Assembly: GCA_963784645.1 (NCBI GenBank)
Contig: CAWARY010000011.1
Coordinates: 248,001 to 312,000 of the forward strand
Origin: JBBRVW01 sp963784645
Lineage (GTDB): Bacteria > Actinomycetota > Actinomycetes > JACCUZ01
Direction: 5' to 3'
DNA: 64,000 nucleotides
Under the pieces are notes generated by a model. That model was given only the letters and a program-made list of their open reading frames with translations. It was not told the origin of the DNA and searched no databases. Below, in pieces: positions 8,550 through 16,775 of this stretch. Both the position numbers and the translations under genes were made by a program. How positions within the stretch are numbered: the first letter of the stretch is position 1; every line of letters begins with the position of its first letter.

Positions 8550-8810
8550 ATGACGAGCAGCGAGGACCGATGGGTCTACCCCGCCGACGGCGCCGACCCG
8601 CGCGACGTGGACCGGGCCCGCTCCGAGGCGGACGCGCCGGACCGCGACGCCGAGCGGCAGGTCACCCATGACCAGGACGTCGAGCGCGGCCAGGGCCTCA
8701 GCTCGGACAAGCCCGGCGTCGACGTGAGCGAGCGCGAGGTCGCCGCCGACGCGGCTGGCGGTGCCGACGGTGCTGGAGGGCGCGAGTCCAGCGCACCCGG
8801 GATCACGTGA
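8550..8810 (+). CDS. Small hydrophilic protein of unknown function
   Basis: 86 residues, very rich in Asp, Glu, Arg and Ala, with no hydrophobic core segment; it is probably disordered. It begins MTSSEDRWVYPADGADPRDV. The ATG at 8550 is chosen over an upstream in-frame start that would run into the divergent gene. Codon use looks like that of its neighbours, but the gene call rests only on frame and position. Confidence 0.5.
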   Translation: MTSSEDRWVYPADGADPRDVDRARSEADAPDRDAERQVTHDQDVERGQGLSSDKPGVDVSEREVAADAAGGADGAGGRESSAPGIT

Positions 8811-8871
8811 CCGGACGGCGGGAGCGCGGGCCGCGATCTCGCGTGGACCGGCGCGTGCGAGGCTTCGGCGC

Positions 8872-9585
8872 GTGACGAGGCACGAGGACCAGCTGCACGT
8901 GGCCGATCTGCAGAAGGCGCCGCACGAGGTGGCGGCGATGTTCGACGACGTCGCCCCGAGGTACGACCTCACCAACGACGTGCTCTCCCTGGGCCAGGCC
9001 CGGCTGTGGCGGCGGGCGGTCGCGGAGGCGGTCGACGCCGGGCCAGGGGAGCGGGTGCTCGACCTGGCGGCCGGCACCGGCTCGTCGTCGCTGCCGTTCG
9101 TGGCCGCGGGCGCGCAGGTGGTCGCGGCGGATTTCTCCCTCGGGATGCTGCGCGTCGGGAAGCGCGCCCACCCGGAGCTGGACCTGCTCGCGGGCGACGC
9201 CCTGCGGCTGCCGTTCGCCGACAGCTCGTTCGACGCCGTGACGATCTCGTTCGGCCTGCGCAACGTCTCCGACATCGACGCCGCCCTGGCCGAGATGGCG
9301 CGGGTCACCGCCCCGGGCGGCCGGCTGGTCGTCTGCGAGTTCAGCGCTCCGACCTGGGCCCCCTTCCGCACCGTCTACACCGAGTACCTGATGCGAGCCC
9401 TCCCGCCGGTCGCCCGCCGGGTGTCGAGCAACCCGGACGCCTACGTCTACCTGGCCGAGTCGATCCGGGCCTGGCCGGACCAGCCCGCCCTTGCCCAGCG
9501 GGTCGCCGCGGCCGGCTGGACAGCGGTGGGCTGGCGCAACCTGACCGGCGGCATCGTCGCGCTGCACCGGGCGCACAAGCCGTAG
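8872..9585 (+). CDS. menG: Demethylmenaquinone methyltransferase MenG
   Basis: SAM-dependent C-methyltransferase for the last step of menaquinone synthesis. It is 237 residues long and carries the UbiE/MenG signatures: FDDVAPRYDLTNDVLSLGQ near the N-terminus, the SAM motif VLDLAAGTGSSSLPF, and the family pattern FGLRNVSDIDAALAEMARV. The GTG at 8872 gives the normal family length. Longer in-frame starts would extend into low-complexity sequence. It lies upstream of menJ, another quinone-tailoring gene. Confidence 0.93.
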   Translation: MTRHEDQLHVADLQKAPHEVAAMFDDVAPRYDLTNDVLSLGQARLWRRAVAEAVDAGPGERVLDLAAGTGSSSLPFVAAGAQVVAADFSLGMLRVGKRAHPELDLLAGDALRLPFADSSFDAVTISFGLRNVSDIDAALAEMARVTAPGGRLVVCEFSAPTWAPFRTVYTEYLMRALPPVARRVSSNPDAYVYLAESIRAWPDQPALAQRVAAAGWTAVGWRNLTGGIVALHRAHKP

Positions 9586-9666
9586 ATCCGGCGGTCTGCG
9601 GGGTTTCGCCCGCTCCGCCCCGGCTAGGGGCAGGACAGGACGTCACCGACCGAGAAGGAGGCCCTC

Positions 9667-9840
9667 ATGGGTGCCGACGACAAGATGGACAACAAGGTCG
9701 AGGAGATCGCGGGCGACGCCAAGGAGAAGATCGGTGCCGCCACCGGCGACGACGAGCTCCGTCGCCAGGGCGAGCGCGACCAGTCCAAGGCGAACCTCAA
9801 GCAGGCCGGCGAGAAGGTCAAGGACGCCTTCAAGGACTGA
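9667..9840 (+). CDS. CsbD family protein
   Basis: 57 residues with the CsbD pattern: DKMDNKVEEIAGDAKEKIGA, then a charged helix ending KQAGEKVKDAFKD. CsbD proteins are small, highly charged and often under general stress sigma control; their biochemical role is not known. A strong AGAAGGAGG ribosome site precedes the ATG, and a strong hairpin terminator follows within 20 bp, so this is a monocistronic gene. Confidence 0.88.
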   Translation: MGADDKMDNKVEEIAGDAKEKIGAATGDDELRRQGERDQSKANLKQAGEKVKDAFKD

Positions 9841-9857
9841 CCTGCAGGCAGCGCGAA

Positions 9858-9890
9858 CCGAGGGGCCCGTCCGCTGGACGGGCCCCTCGG
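9858..9890 (+). terminator. Intrinsic hairpin terminator after the CsbD gene
   Basis: A perfect 15-bp stem (ccgaggggcccgtcc / ggacgggcccctcgg) closes a 3-nt loop 17 bp after the CsbD stop. There is no T-tract. It insulates the CsbD gene from menJ. Confidence 0.8.
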
Positions 9891-9933
9891 CGTGAGCCCG
9901 GCGTCATGCGTAGACTGACGCCGCTCCACCGAT

Positions 9934-9949
9934 CGTGAAAGTTTTCACA
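9934..9949. promoter_or_regulatory. Rex-like (ROP) operator upstream of menJ-nuo
   Basis: CGTGAAAGTTTTCACA has arms GTGAA and TTCAC and matches the published Streptomyces Rex operator (TGTGAA, four bases, TTCACA) at all but the first arm base. It stands out as an AT-rich island. A TAGACT -10-like box lies at 9911-9916, so a bound repressor would sit just downstream of the start site. Rex senses NADH/NAD and is known to control nuo in Streptomyces. The same role here is inferred. Confidence 0.55.
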
Positions 9950-10004
9950 AGCGCACAGACCCGCCCGCGACTCCCTCTCCCTGACCCGCCGAAGGTGGCC
10001 CTCC

Positions 10005-11279
10005 GTGCAGTCCGCCGCGCCTCGTGACGCCGACGTCATCGTCGTCGGCGCCGGCCCCGCCGGCTCCGCGACCGCCTACCACCTGGCCCGCGCCGGCCAC
10101 GACGTCGTCGTTCTCGAGAAGAGCGCCTTCCCGCGCGAGAAGGTGTGCGGCGACGGGCTCACACCACGGGCGGTCAAGGCGCTGGTCTCGATGGGCATCG
10201 ACACCTCGCCCGAGGCCGGCTGGCTGCACAACAAGGGCCTGCGGATCATCGGCGGCGGGATGCGGCTCGAGCTGCCCTGGCCCGAGCTCGCCAGCTTTCC
10301 GTCGTACGGTCTGGTGCGACCGCGCAGCGACTTCGACGACGTCCTCGTGCGGCAGGCCGTCAAGGCCGGCGCCGTCCTGCACGAGAACACCAACGTCACC
10401 GGGCCGGTGCTCGACAAGGCCGGCCGCATCACCGGTGTGACCACCAAGGGCGAGCTCGGAGAGCGCACCTGGTCCGCGCCGCTCGTGGTGGCGGCCGACG
10501 GCAACTCCAGCCGGCTCTCGACGGCGATGGGCGTGCACAAGCGCGACGACCGGCCGATGGGCGTCGCCGTCCGGACCTACTACACGAGCCCGCGGCACGA
10601 CGACGACTGGCTCGAGTCGTGGCTCGAGCTGTGGGACCGCGGTGACGACGGCAAGGACCGGCTGCTGCCGGGCTACGGCTGGATCTTCGGTGTCGGCGAC
10701 GGCACCAGCAACGTCGGCCTCGGCATCCTCAACACGAGCACGGCCTGGGGCAAGGTCGACTACAAGGACCTGCTCCGGCGCTGGCTCGACCAGACGCCCG
10801 AGGAGTGGGGCTTCCGCGAGGAGAACCGCACCCAGCCGGTGCGCGGCGCGGCGCTCCCCATGGGATTCAACCGGCAGCCGCACTACGGCAACGGCATGCT
10901 GCTCGTCGGCGACTCCGGCGGCATGGTCAACCCGTTCAACGGCGAGGGCATCGCCTACGCCATGGAGTCCGGCGAGATCGCGGCCCAGGTCGTCGCGCAG
11001 GCCCTCGCCCGCCCCACGGCCGACTCCCGCGAGCGCGCGCTGCAGGCCTACCCGCAGCTGCTCAAGCAGACCTACGGCGGCTACTACACGGTCGGCCGGA
11101 TGTTCGTGAAGGCCATCGGCGACGACCGCGTCATGCGCCTCGCCACCCGCCACGGCCTGCCGCACCCCGTGCTCATGCGGTTCGTCCTCAAGCTGATGGC
11201 CAACCTCACCGACCCCCGCGACGGGGACGCCATGGACCGCGTCGTCAACGCGCTCTCCCGTCTGGCGCCCGCCGCATGA
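10005..11279 (+). CDS. menJ: Geranylgeranyl reductase-family flavoprotein, probable MenJ
   Basis: 424 residues with an N-terminal Rossmann FAD motif (VIVVGAGPAGSATAYHLARA, about residues 10-30), the family CGDGLTPRAV segment and the late GDSGGMVNPFNGEGIAYAM FAD-binding motif. Its closest functional match by context is mycobacterial MenJ (Rv0561c). MenJ saturates one isoprene unit of the menaquinone tail, and in mycobacteria its gene also sits beside a menG-type methyltransferase and a polyprenyl synthase gene. Here menG lies upstream and complex I downstream. The start is GTG. A Rex-like operator lies 55 bp upstream. Confidence 0.88.
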   Translation: MQSAAPRDADVIVVGAGPAGSATAYHLARAGHDVVVLEKSAFPREKVCGDGLTPRAVKALVSMGIDTSPEAGWLHNKGLRIIGGGMRLELPWPELASFPSYGLVRPRSDFDDVLVRQAVKAGAVLHENTNVTGPVLDKAGRITGVTTKGELGERTWSAPLVVAADGNSSRLSTAMGVHKRDDRPMGVAVRTYYTSPRHDDDWLESWLELWDRGDDGKDRLLPGYGWIFGVGDGTSNVGLGILNTSTAWGKVDYKDLLRRWLDQTPEEWGFREENRTQPVRGAALPMGFNRQPHYGNGMLLVGDSGGMVNPFNGEGIAYAMESGEIAAQVVAQALARPTADSRERALQAYPQLLKQTYGGYYTVGRMFVKAIGDDRVMRLATRHGLPHPVLMRFVLKLMANLTDPRDGDAMDRVVNALSRLAPAA

Positions 11280-11297
11280 CGGCCGTACCGGCCCGCG

Positions 11298-11327
11298 TTG
11301 GTCCGCCGGACGCAGGCTCCCTAGGGT
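11298..11327 (+). promoter_or_regulatory. Putative sigma-70 type promoter for nuoA
   Basis: TTGGTC (11298-11303) and TAGGGT (11322-11327) are spaced by 18 bp in the 119-bp gap between menJ and nuoA. The -35 is a partial match and the -10 fits TANNNT. nuo could be transcribed from here as well as by read-through from the Rex-controlled menJ promoter. Confidence 0.35.
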
Positions 11328-11398
11328 GTGGCGTTGTGGAGCGGGCCCGGCGAGGCACCCGGCGCCCCCGGCCCGACCGAGAAGGAGCGTGAGCCACC

Positions 11399-11758
11399 GT
11401 GCACTCCTACGCGCCGATCCTGGTGCTCCTGGCCCTCTCCTTCGGGTTCGCCGCGTTCTCGATCGCGGCCGGCCACCTCACCGGCCCGCGCCGGTTCAAC
11501 CGCGCCAAGCTGGATGCGTACGAGTGCGGCATCGAGCCGACCCCGCAGCCGGTGGGCGGCGGCCGCTTCCCGGTGAAGTACTACCTGACCGCAATGCTGT
11601 TCATCGTCTTCGACATCGAGATCGTCTTCCTCTACCCCTGGGCGGTCGCGTTCGACTCGCTCGGCATCTTCGGGCTGGTCGAGATGGTCCTGTTCATCCT
11701 CACCCTGCTTGCTGCGTACGCCTACGTCTGGCGCCGCGGCGGGCTCGAGTGGGACTGA
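11399..11758 (+). CDS. nuoA: Complex I subunit NuoA
   Basis: 119-residue membrane subunit with three transmembrane helices. The conserved loop YECGIEPTPQPVGGGRFPVKYYLTAMLFIVFDIEIVFLYPW carries the acidic and Cys residues typical of NuoA/ND3, which contributes to quinone-site gating. The GTG start is preceded by GAAGGAG 11 nt away. It is the first gene of the 14-gene nuo operon. Confidence 0.96.
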   Translation: MHSYAPILVLLALSFGFAAFSIAAGHLTGPRRFNRAKLDAYECGIEPTPQPVGGGRFPVKYYLTAMLFIVFDIEIVFLYPWAVAFDSLGIFGLVEMVLFILTLLAAYAYVWRRGGLEWD

Positions 11759-11795
11759 GCACCGTGCACACCATTCCGAGGGAGGTGACGGCCTG

Positions 11796-12350
11796 ATGGG
11801 CATCGAGGAGAAGCTCCCCAGCGGGATCCTGCTCACCAGCGTCGAGAAGCTCGCCGGCTACATGCGCAAGGGCTCGCTGTGGCCCGCGACCTTCGGCCTG
11901 GCCTGCTGCGCGATCGAGATGATGGCCGTGGGCACCCCGCGCTACGACCTCGCGCGGTTCGGCATGGAGGTGTTCCGGGCGTCGCCGCGGCAGGCCGACC
12001 TGATGATCGTCGCCGGCCGCGTCAGCCAGAAGATGGCGCCCGTCCTGCGGCAGATCTACGACCAGATGCCCAACCCCAAGTGGGTGCTCTCCATGGGTGT
12101 CTGCGCCTCCAGCGGCGGCATGTTCAACAACTACGCGATCGTCCAGGGCGTCGACCACGTCGTGCCCGTCGACATCTACCTGCCCGGCTGTCCGCCGCGG
12201 CCGGAGATGCTGATCGACGCGATCCTCAAGCTGCACGAGCAGATCGGCTCGGCGAAGCTCGGCGTCAACCGCGAGAAGGCGGCGCGGGCCGCTGAGACCG
12301 CTGCGCTGGAGTCGAAGCCGACCGCCCAGATGAAGGGCCTGCTCCGTTGA
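11796..12350 (+). CDS. nuoB: Complex I subunit NuoB
   Basis: 184 residues. It binds the terminal [4Fe-4S] cluster N2 next to the quinone site. Ligand cysteines are visible in GLACCAIEMM, GVCASSGGM and YLPGCPPRPEML. The ATG is preceded by GAGGGAGG. An 84-bp gap, unusual in this otherwise tightly overlapping operon, follows before nuoC and contains only a short hairpin (GAGCGCC tc GGCGCTC). Confidence 0.96.
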   Translation: MGIEEKLPSGILLTSVEKLAGYMRKGSLWPATFGLACCAIEMMAVGTPRYDLARFGMEVFRASPRQADLMIVAGRVSQKMAPVLRQIYDQMPNPKWVLSMGVCASSGGMFNNYAIVQGVDHVVPVDIYLPGCPPRPEMLIDAILKLHEQIGSAKLGVNREKAARAAETAALESKPTAQMKGLLR

Positions 12351-12434
12351 GCCACCCCACGCGATCGTTCGCTTTCGACATGGCCAGGTGCCCGTCGAGC
12401 GCCTCGGCGCTCACGATCCCGCGGGGGCCCCGAC

Positions 12435-13166
12435 ATGAGTGAGATCGACGCCCGGAAGGCGATCATCGACAAGTCGCAGGCCGACGAGGACGTGGTGCGG
12501 TCCCCGGAACCCGGCGCCGCCGAGACGGTCGACGTGCGGCACGGCATGTTCGGGGCGCACGGCACCGGTGACACCAGCGGCTACGGCGGCCTGGTCCGTC
12601 CGGTGCAGCTCCCCGGTGCCACCACTCGGCCGTACGGCGGTGTGTTCGACGAGATCGCCGACCGGCTCGCGGAGGTGGTCCCGACCTACGACCAGACCGT
12701 CGAGAAGGTCGTCGTCGACCGCGGCGAGGTCACCTTCCACGTCCGGCGCGAGGACCTGCTCGGCTTCGTCCGGGCGCTGCGCGACGACCCGGCGCTGCGG
12801 TTCGAGATGTGCATGGGCGGCAGCGGGGTGCACTACCCGCACGAGAAGGGCCGCGAGCTGCACGTGGTCTACCCGTTCCTGTCGGTCACCCACAACCGGC
12901 GGATCCGGGTCGAGACCAGCTGCCCCGACGCCGACCCGCACGTCCCGTCGATCACCTCGCTCTACCCGGGCAACGACTGGCACGAGCGCGAGACCTTCGA
13001 CTTCTTCGGCATCGTCTTCGACGGTCACCCCGGCCTCACCCGGATCGAGATGCCGGACGACTGGCCGGGCCACCCGCAGCGCAAGGACTACCCGCTGGGC
13101 GGGATCCCGGTCGAGTACAAGGGCGCCCAGATCCCACCGCCCGACGAGCGGAGGAGCTACTCGTGA
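12435..13166 (+). CDS. nuoC: Complex I subunit NuoC
   Basis: 243 residues. It is a peripheral-arm 30-kDa subunit with the signature NDWHERETFDFFGIVFDGHP and the C-terminal HPQRKDYPLGGIPVEYKG. An N-terminal extension of about 70 residues (charged, Gly-rich) precedes the core, as is common in actinobacterial NuoC. Its stop overlaps the nuoD GTG (GTGA). Confidence 0.95.
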   Translation: MSEIDARKAIIDKSQADEDVVRSPEPGAAETVDVRHGMFGAHGTGDTSGYGGLVRPVQLPGATTRPYGGVFDEIADRLAEVVPTYDQTVEKVVVDRGEVTFHVRREDLLGFVRALRDDPALRFEMCMGGSGVHYPHEKGRELHVVYPFLSVTHNRRIRVETSCPDADPHVPSITSLYPGNDWHERETFDFFGIVFDGHPGLTRIEMPDDWPGHPQRKDYPLGGIPVEYKGAQIPPPDERRSYS

Positions 13167-14518
13167 CCGGCCCCGAGACAGACGATGTGTTCGCTGCCAC
13201 GGACACGACGTCGACGGCCCGAGAGACCACCGAGGGCACCGTCTACACCGTCACCGGTCAGGACTGGGACACCCTCACCGCAGGCCTCGGCGAGACCGCC
13301 GAGGAGCGGATCGTCGTCAACATGGGGCCGCAGCACCCGTCGACCCACGGCGTGCTGCGGCTGATCCTCGAGCTCGACGGCGAGACCGTCACCGAGTGCC
13401 GGCTCGGCATCGGCTACCTGCACACGGGCATCGAGAAGAACTGCGAGTTCCGGACCTGGACCCAGGGCGTCACCTTCGTGACCCGGATGGACTACCTCGC
13501 ACCGCTCTTCAACGAGTACGCCTACGTGCGCGGGGTCGAGCGGCTGCTCGACATCGAGGACCAGATCCCCGACCGCGCCAACGTCATCCGCGTGATGATG
13601 ATGGAGCTCAACCGGATCTCCTCCCACCTCGTGGCCATCGCGACGGGCGGCATGGAGCTCGGCGCCCTCACCGCGATGACCTTCGGGTTCCGCGAGCGCG
13701 AGCTCGTCCTCGACATCTTCGAGATGGTCACCGGGCTGCGCATGAACCACGCGTACTTCCGCCCGGGTGGTGTGTCGCAGGACCTCCCGCCCGGAGCGGT
13801 CGACCGCATCCGTGACCTGCTCACGCTGATGCCGAAGCGGCTCTCGGACACCGAGAAGCTGCTCATCGGCAACAAGATCTGGATGGAGCGCACGGTCGGG
13901 GTCGGCTACCTCGACCTCACCGGCTGCATGGCGCTGGGCATCACCGGCCCCATCCTGCGCGCGACCGGGTTGCCCCACGACCTGCGCAAGTCACAGCCGT
14001 ACGCCGGCTACGAGACCTACGACTTCGACGTCGTCACCGAGACGACCTGCGACGCCTACGGCCGCTTCCTCATCCGGATCCGCGAGATGAAGGAGTCGCT
14101 GAAGATCGTCGAGCAGTGCATCGACCGGCTCGAGCCGGGCCCGGTGATGATCGAGGACAAGAAGATCGCGTGGCCGGCCCAGCTCGCTCTCGGCGGCGAC
14201 GGCCTCGGCAACTCCCTCGACCACATCCGCACGATCATGGGGACGTCGATGGAAGCCCTGATCCACCACTTCAAGCTGGTCACCGAGGGCTTCCGGGTGC
14301 CGGCCGGTCAGGTCTACTCCGCGATCGAGTCGCCGCGCGGCGAGCTCGGGGTGCACCTCGTGAGCGACGGCGGGACCCGGCCGTACCGCCTGCACTTCCG
14401 CGACCCCTCGTTCAACAACCTGCAATCCGCCCCGGCGATGTCCGAGGGCAGCATGGTCGCGGACGTGATCGCGGCCATCGCGTCGATCGACCCGGTCATG
14501 GGTGGGGTGGACAGGTGA
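13163..14518 (+). CDS. nuoD: Complex I subunit NuoD
   Basis: 451-residue 49-kDa subunit that forms the quinone cavity with NuoB. It contains VNMGPQHPSTHGVLRL, the GYLHTGIEKNCE loop, MDYLAPLFNEYAY and the C-terminal SFNNLQSAPAMSEGSMVADV. The GTG start overlaps the nuoC stop. The first ~35 residues are a Thr/Asp-rich extension. It is the only nuoD in the window, although two nuo operons are present. Confidence 0.96.
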   Translation: MTGPETDDVFAATDTTSTARETTEGTVYTVTGQDWDTLTAGLGETAEERIVVNMGPQHPSTHGVLRLILELDGETVTECRLGIGYLHTGIEKNCEFRTWTQGVTFVTRMDYLAPLFNEYAYVRGVERLLDIEDQIPDRANVIRVMMMELNRISSHLVAIATGGMELGALTAMTFGFRERELVLDIFEMVTGLRMNHAYFRPGGVSQDLPPGAVDRIRDLLTLMPKRLSDTEKLLIGNKIWMERTVGVGYLDLTGCMALGITGPILRATGLPHDLRKSQPYAGYETYDFDVVTETTCDAYGRFLIRIREMKESLKIVEQCIDRLEPGPVMIEDKKIAWPAQLALGGDGLGNSLDHIRTIMGTSMEALIHHFKLVTEGFRVPAGQVYSAIESPRGELGVHLVSDGGTRPYRLHFRDPSFNNLQSAPAMSEGSMVADVIAAIASIDPVMGGVDR

Positions 14519-15408
14519 ACGGGACCACCACGGGCACCGGCTACGACGGCGACACGATCGCGCGGCTCGAGGTCGACGCCAAGGAGATCGTCGGTCGCTA
14601 CCCGAAGGCGCGCTCGGCGCTGCTGCCGATGCTGCACCTCGTGCAGTCGGAGGAGGGCTACGTCAGCCCCCGCGGCATCGAGTTCTGCGCCGCGCAGCTC
14701 GACCTCACCGCCGCCGAGGTGGCCGCGGTCGCGACGTTCTACACGCAGTACAAGCGACGCCCCAACGGCGACTACACGGTCGGCGTGTGCACCAACACGC
14801 TGTGCGCGATCATGGGCGGCGACCAGATCTTCGCGACGCTCAAGGATCACCTGGGCGTCGGGCACGACGAGACCACCGAGGACGGCTCGATCACCCTCGA
14901 GCACCTCGAGTGCAACGCGGCCTGCGACTACGCACCGGTGATGATGGTCAACTGGGAGTTCTTCGACAACCAGACGCCGGAGTCCGCGGTCGAGCTGGTC
15001 GACGGCATCCGCTCCGGTGACCTGCCGACGCCCACCCGTGGCGCCTCGCTGTGCACGTTCACGCAGGTGTCGCGGGTGCTCGCCGGCTTCCCCGACGGCC
15101 GCGCGGGCGAAGGCCCGTCGGCCGGCCCGGCGACCCTGGCCGGGCTGGAGATCTACCGCGAGCAGCAGAACGCCGGCAAGCGCCGCAAGGACGCCGACGA
15201 CGCCGCCGACGCCGACCCGCCGAAGGCGCCGAGGAAGCGCTCCGCCAGGAAGACCGCGACCGCCTCGGCCGACTCCTCGCCCGCGAAGGGCTACGGGCGC
15301 CCCGACAGCGAGAGTGGCGCCGACGCCCCGGCTTCCACCGCCGAGTCGGACGACGCCAACCCCAGCCCGGCAGCCAACGCGGACCAGAAGGACGGCGACC
15401 CCGCATGA
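14515..15408 (+). CDS. nuoE: Complex I subunit NuoE with a long C-terminal tail
   Basis: [2Fe-2S] thioredoxin-fold subunit of the NADH-dehydrogenase module. Cluster ligands are visible as VGVCTNTLCAIMGG and HLECNAACDYAPV. The core ends near residue 205. A further ~90 residues are Lys/Arg/Ala/Asp-rich low-complexity sequence (KRRKDADDAADADPPKAPRK onward) that adds no known domain and is probably disordered. GTG start, GTGA overlap with nuoD, ATGA overlap with nuoF. Confidence 0.95.
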   Translation: MNGTTTGTGYDGDTIARLEVDAKEIVGRYPKARSALLPMLHLVQSEEGYVSPRGIEFCAAQLDLTAAEVAAVATFYTQYKRRPNGDYTVGVCTNTLCAIMGGDQIFATLKDHLGVGHDETTEDGSITLEHLECNAACDYAPVMMVNWEFFDNQTPESAVELVDGIRSGDLPTPTRGASLCTFTQVSRVLAGFPDGRAGEGPSAGPATLAGLEIYREQQNAGKRRKDADDAADADPPKAPRKRSARKTATASADSSPAKGYGRPDSESGADAPASTAESDDANPSPAANADQKDGDPA

Positions 15409-16775
15409 GTCTCGAGCTGACGCCGGTCCTCAGCCGCACCTGGGACCTCGACGAGTCGTGGACCCGCGCGGTCTACGAGGACAACGACGGCTACGCCGGG
15501 CTGCGGAAGGCGCTCGCCATGTCGCCGGCGGAGGTCACCGCGCTCGTCAAGAAGTCCGAGCTGCGGGGCCGCGGCGGCGCGGGCTTCCCGACCGGGGCCA
15601 AGTGGGGCTTCATCCCGCAGGGCGGCGACAAGCCGGTCTACCTGGTGGTGAACGCCGACGAGTCCGAGCCCGGCACGTGCAAGGACATCCCGTTCATGAT
15701 GGCCAACCCGCACGAGCTGGTCGAGGGCGTCGTCATCGCGTCCTACGCCATCCGGGCGGCGCACGCGTTCATCTACGTGCGCGGCGAGGTCGTGCACGTG
15801 CTGCGTCGCCTGCAGGCGGCGGTGGCGGAGGCCTACGAGGCGGGCTACGCCGGCACGAATGTGCTCGGCTCCGGGTTCGACCTGGAGATCACGGTCCATG
15901 CCGGTGCCGGCGCCTACATCTGCGGCGAGGAGACGGCGCTGCTCGACTCGCTCGAGGGCCGTCGCGGCCAGCCCCGGCTGCGCCCGCCGTTCCCGGCGAT
16001 CGCGGGCCTGTACGCGTCGCCGACGGTCATCAACAACGTCGAGTCGATCGCCAGCGTCCCGTCCATCCTGCGCAACGGCGCCGACTGGTTCTTCGCGATG
16101 GGCACGGAGGCCGGTGACGACGTCGCTGACCAGGACAAGCCGCGGTTCCGCTCCAAGGGCATGACGCTGTACTCGCTGTCCGGCCACGTCAACCGGCCCG
16201 GCCAGTACGAGGCGCCGATGGGGATCACGCTGCGCGAGCTGCTCGACCTCACCGGAGGCGTGCGCGACGGGCACCAGCTGAAGTTCTGGACACCCGGTGG
16301 GTCGTCGACCCCGCTGCTGACCGACGAGCACCTCGACGTGCCGCTGTCCTACGAGGGCATCGCGTCGGCGAAGTCGATGCTCGGCACCAAGGCCCTGCAG
16401 ATCTTCGACGAGACGACCTGCGTCGTGCGCGCGGTGCTGCGCTGGACCGAGTTCTACGCCCATGAGTCGTGCGGCAAGTGCACGCCGTGCCGAGAAGGCA
16501 CTTTCTGGCTGGTGCAGATCCTGCGCCGCCTGGAGAAGGGGGAGGGCAGCGAGGAGGACCTCGAGAAGCTGCTCGACATCTCCGACAACATCCTCGGCCG
16601 GGCGTTCTGCGCGCTGGGTGACGGCGCCACCAGTCCGATCACCTCCTCGCTGCAGTACTTCAAGGACGAGTACCTCGCCCACTTCGAGCACCAGGGCTGC
16701 CCGTTCGACCCGGCCTCGTCGACGCTGTTCTCGGCGTCGACGCCGGCCGGCTCTGCTGGAGGAAGGACCCGATGA
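15405..16775 (+). CDS. nuoF: Complex I subunit NuoF (NADH/FMN-binding)
   Basis: 456 residues. It binds NADH, FMN and the [4Fe-4S] cluster N3. Visible are the Gly-rich FMN/NADH segment RGRGGAGFPTGAKWGF, NADESEPGTCKD, ICGEETALLDSLEGRRGQPR and the cluster ligands SCGKCTPCREGT with a downstream Cys in GRAFCALGDGA. It overlaps nuoE and nuoG by 4 nt each. Confidence 0.97.
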   Translation: MSLELTPVLSRTWDLDESWTRAVYEDNDGYAGLRKALAMSPAEVTALVKKSELRGRGGAGFPTGAKWGFIPQGGDKPVYLVVNADESEPGTCKDIPFMMANPHELVEGVVIASYAIRAAHAFIYVRGEVVHVLRRLQAAVAEAYEAGYAGTNVLGSGFDLEITVHAGAGAYICGEETALLDSLEGRRGQPRLRPPFPAIAGLYASPTVINNVESIASVPSILRNGADWFFAMGTEAGDDVADQDKPRFRSKGMTLYSLSGHVNRPGQYEAPMGITLRELLDLTGGVRDGHQLKFWTPGGSSTPLLTDEHLDVPLSYEGIASAKSMLGTKALQIFDETTCVVRAVLRWTEFYAHESCGKCTPCREGTFWLVQILRRLEKGEGSEEDLEKLLDISDNILGRAFCALGDGATSPITSSLQYFKDEYLAHFEHQGCPFDPASSTLFSASTPAGSAGGRTR

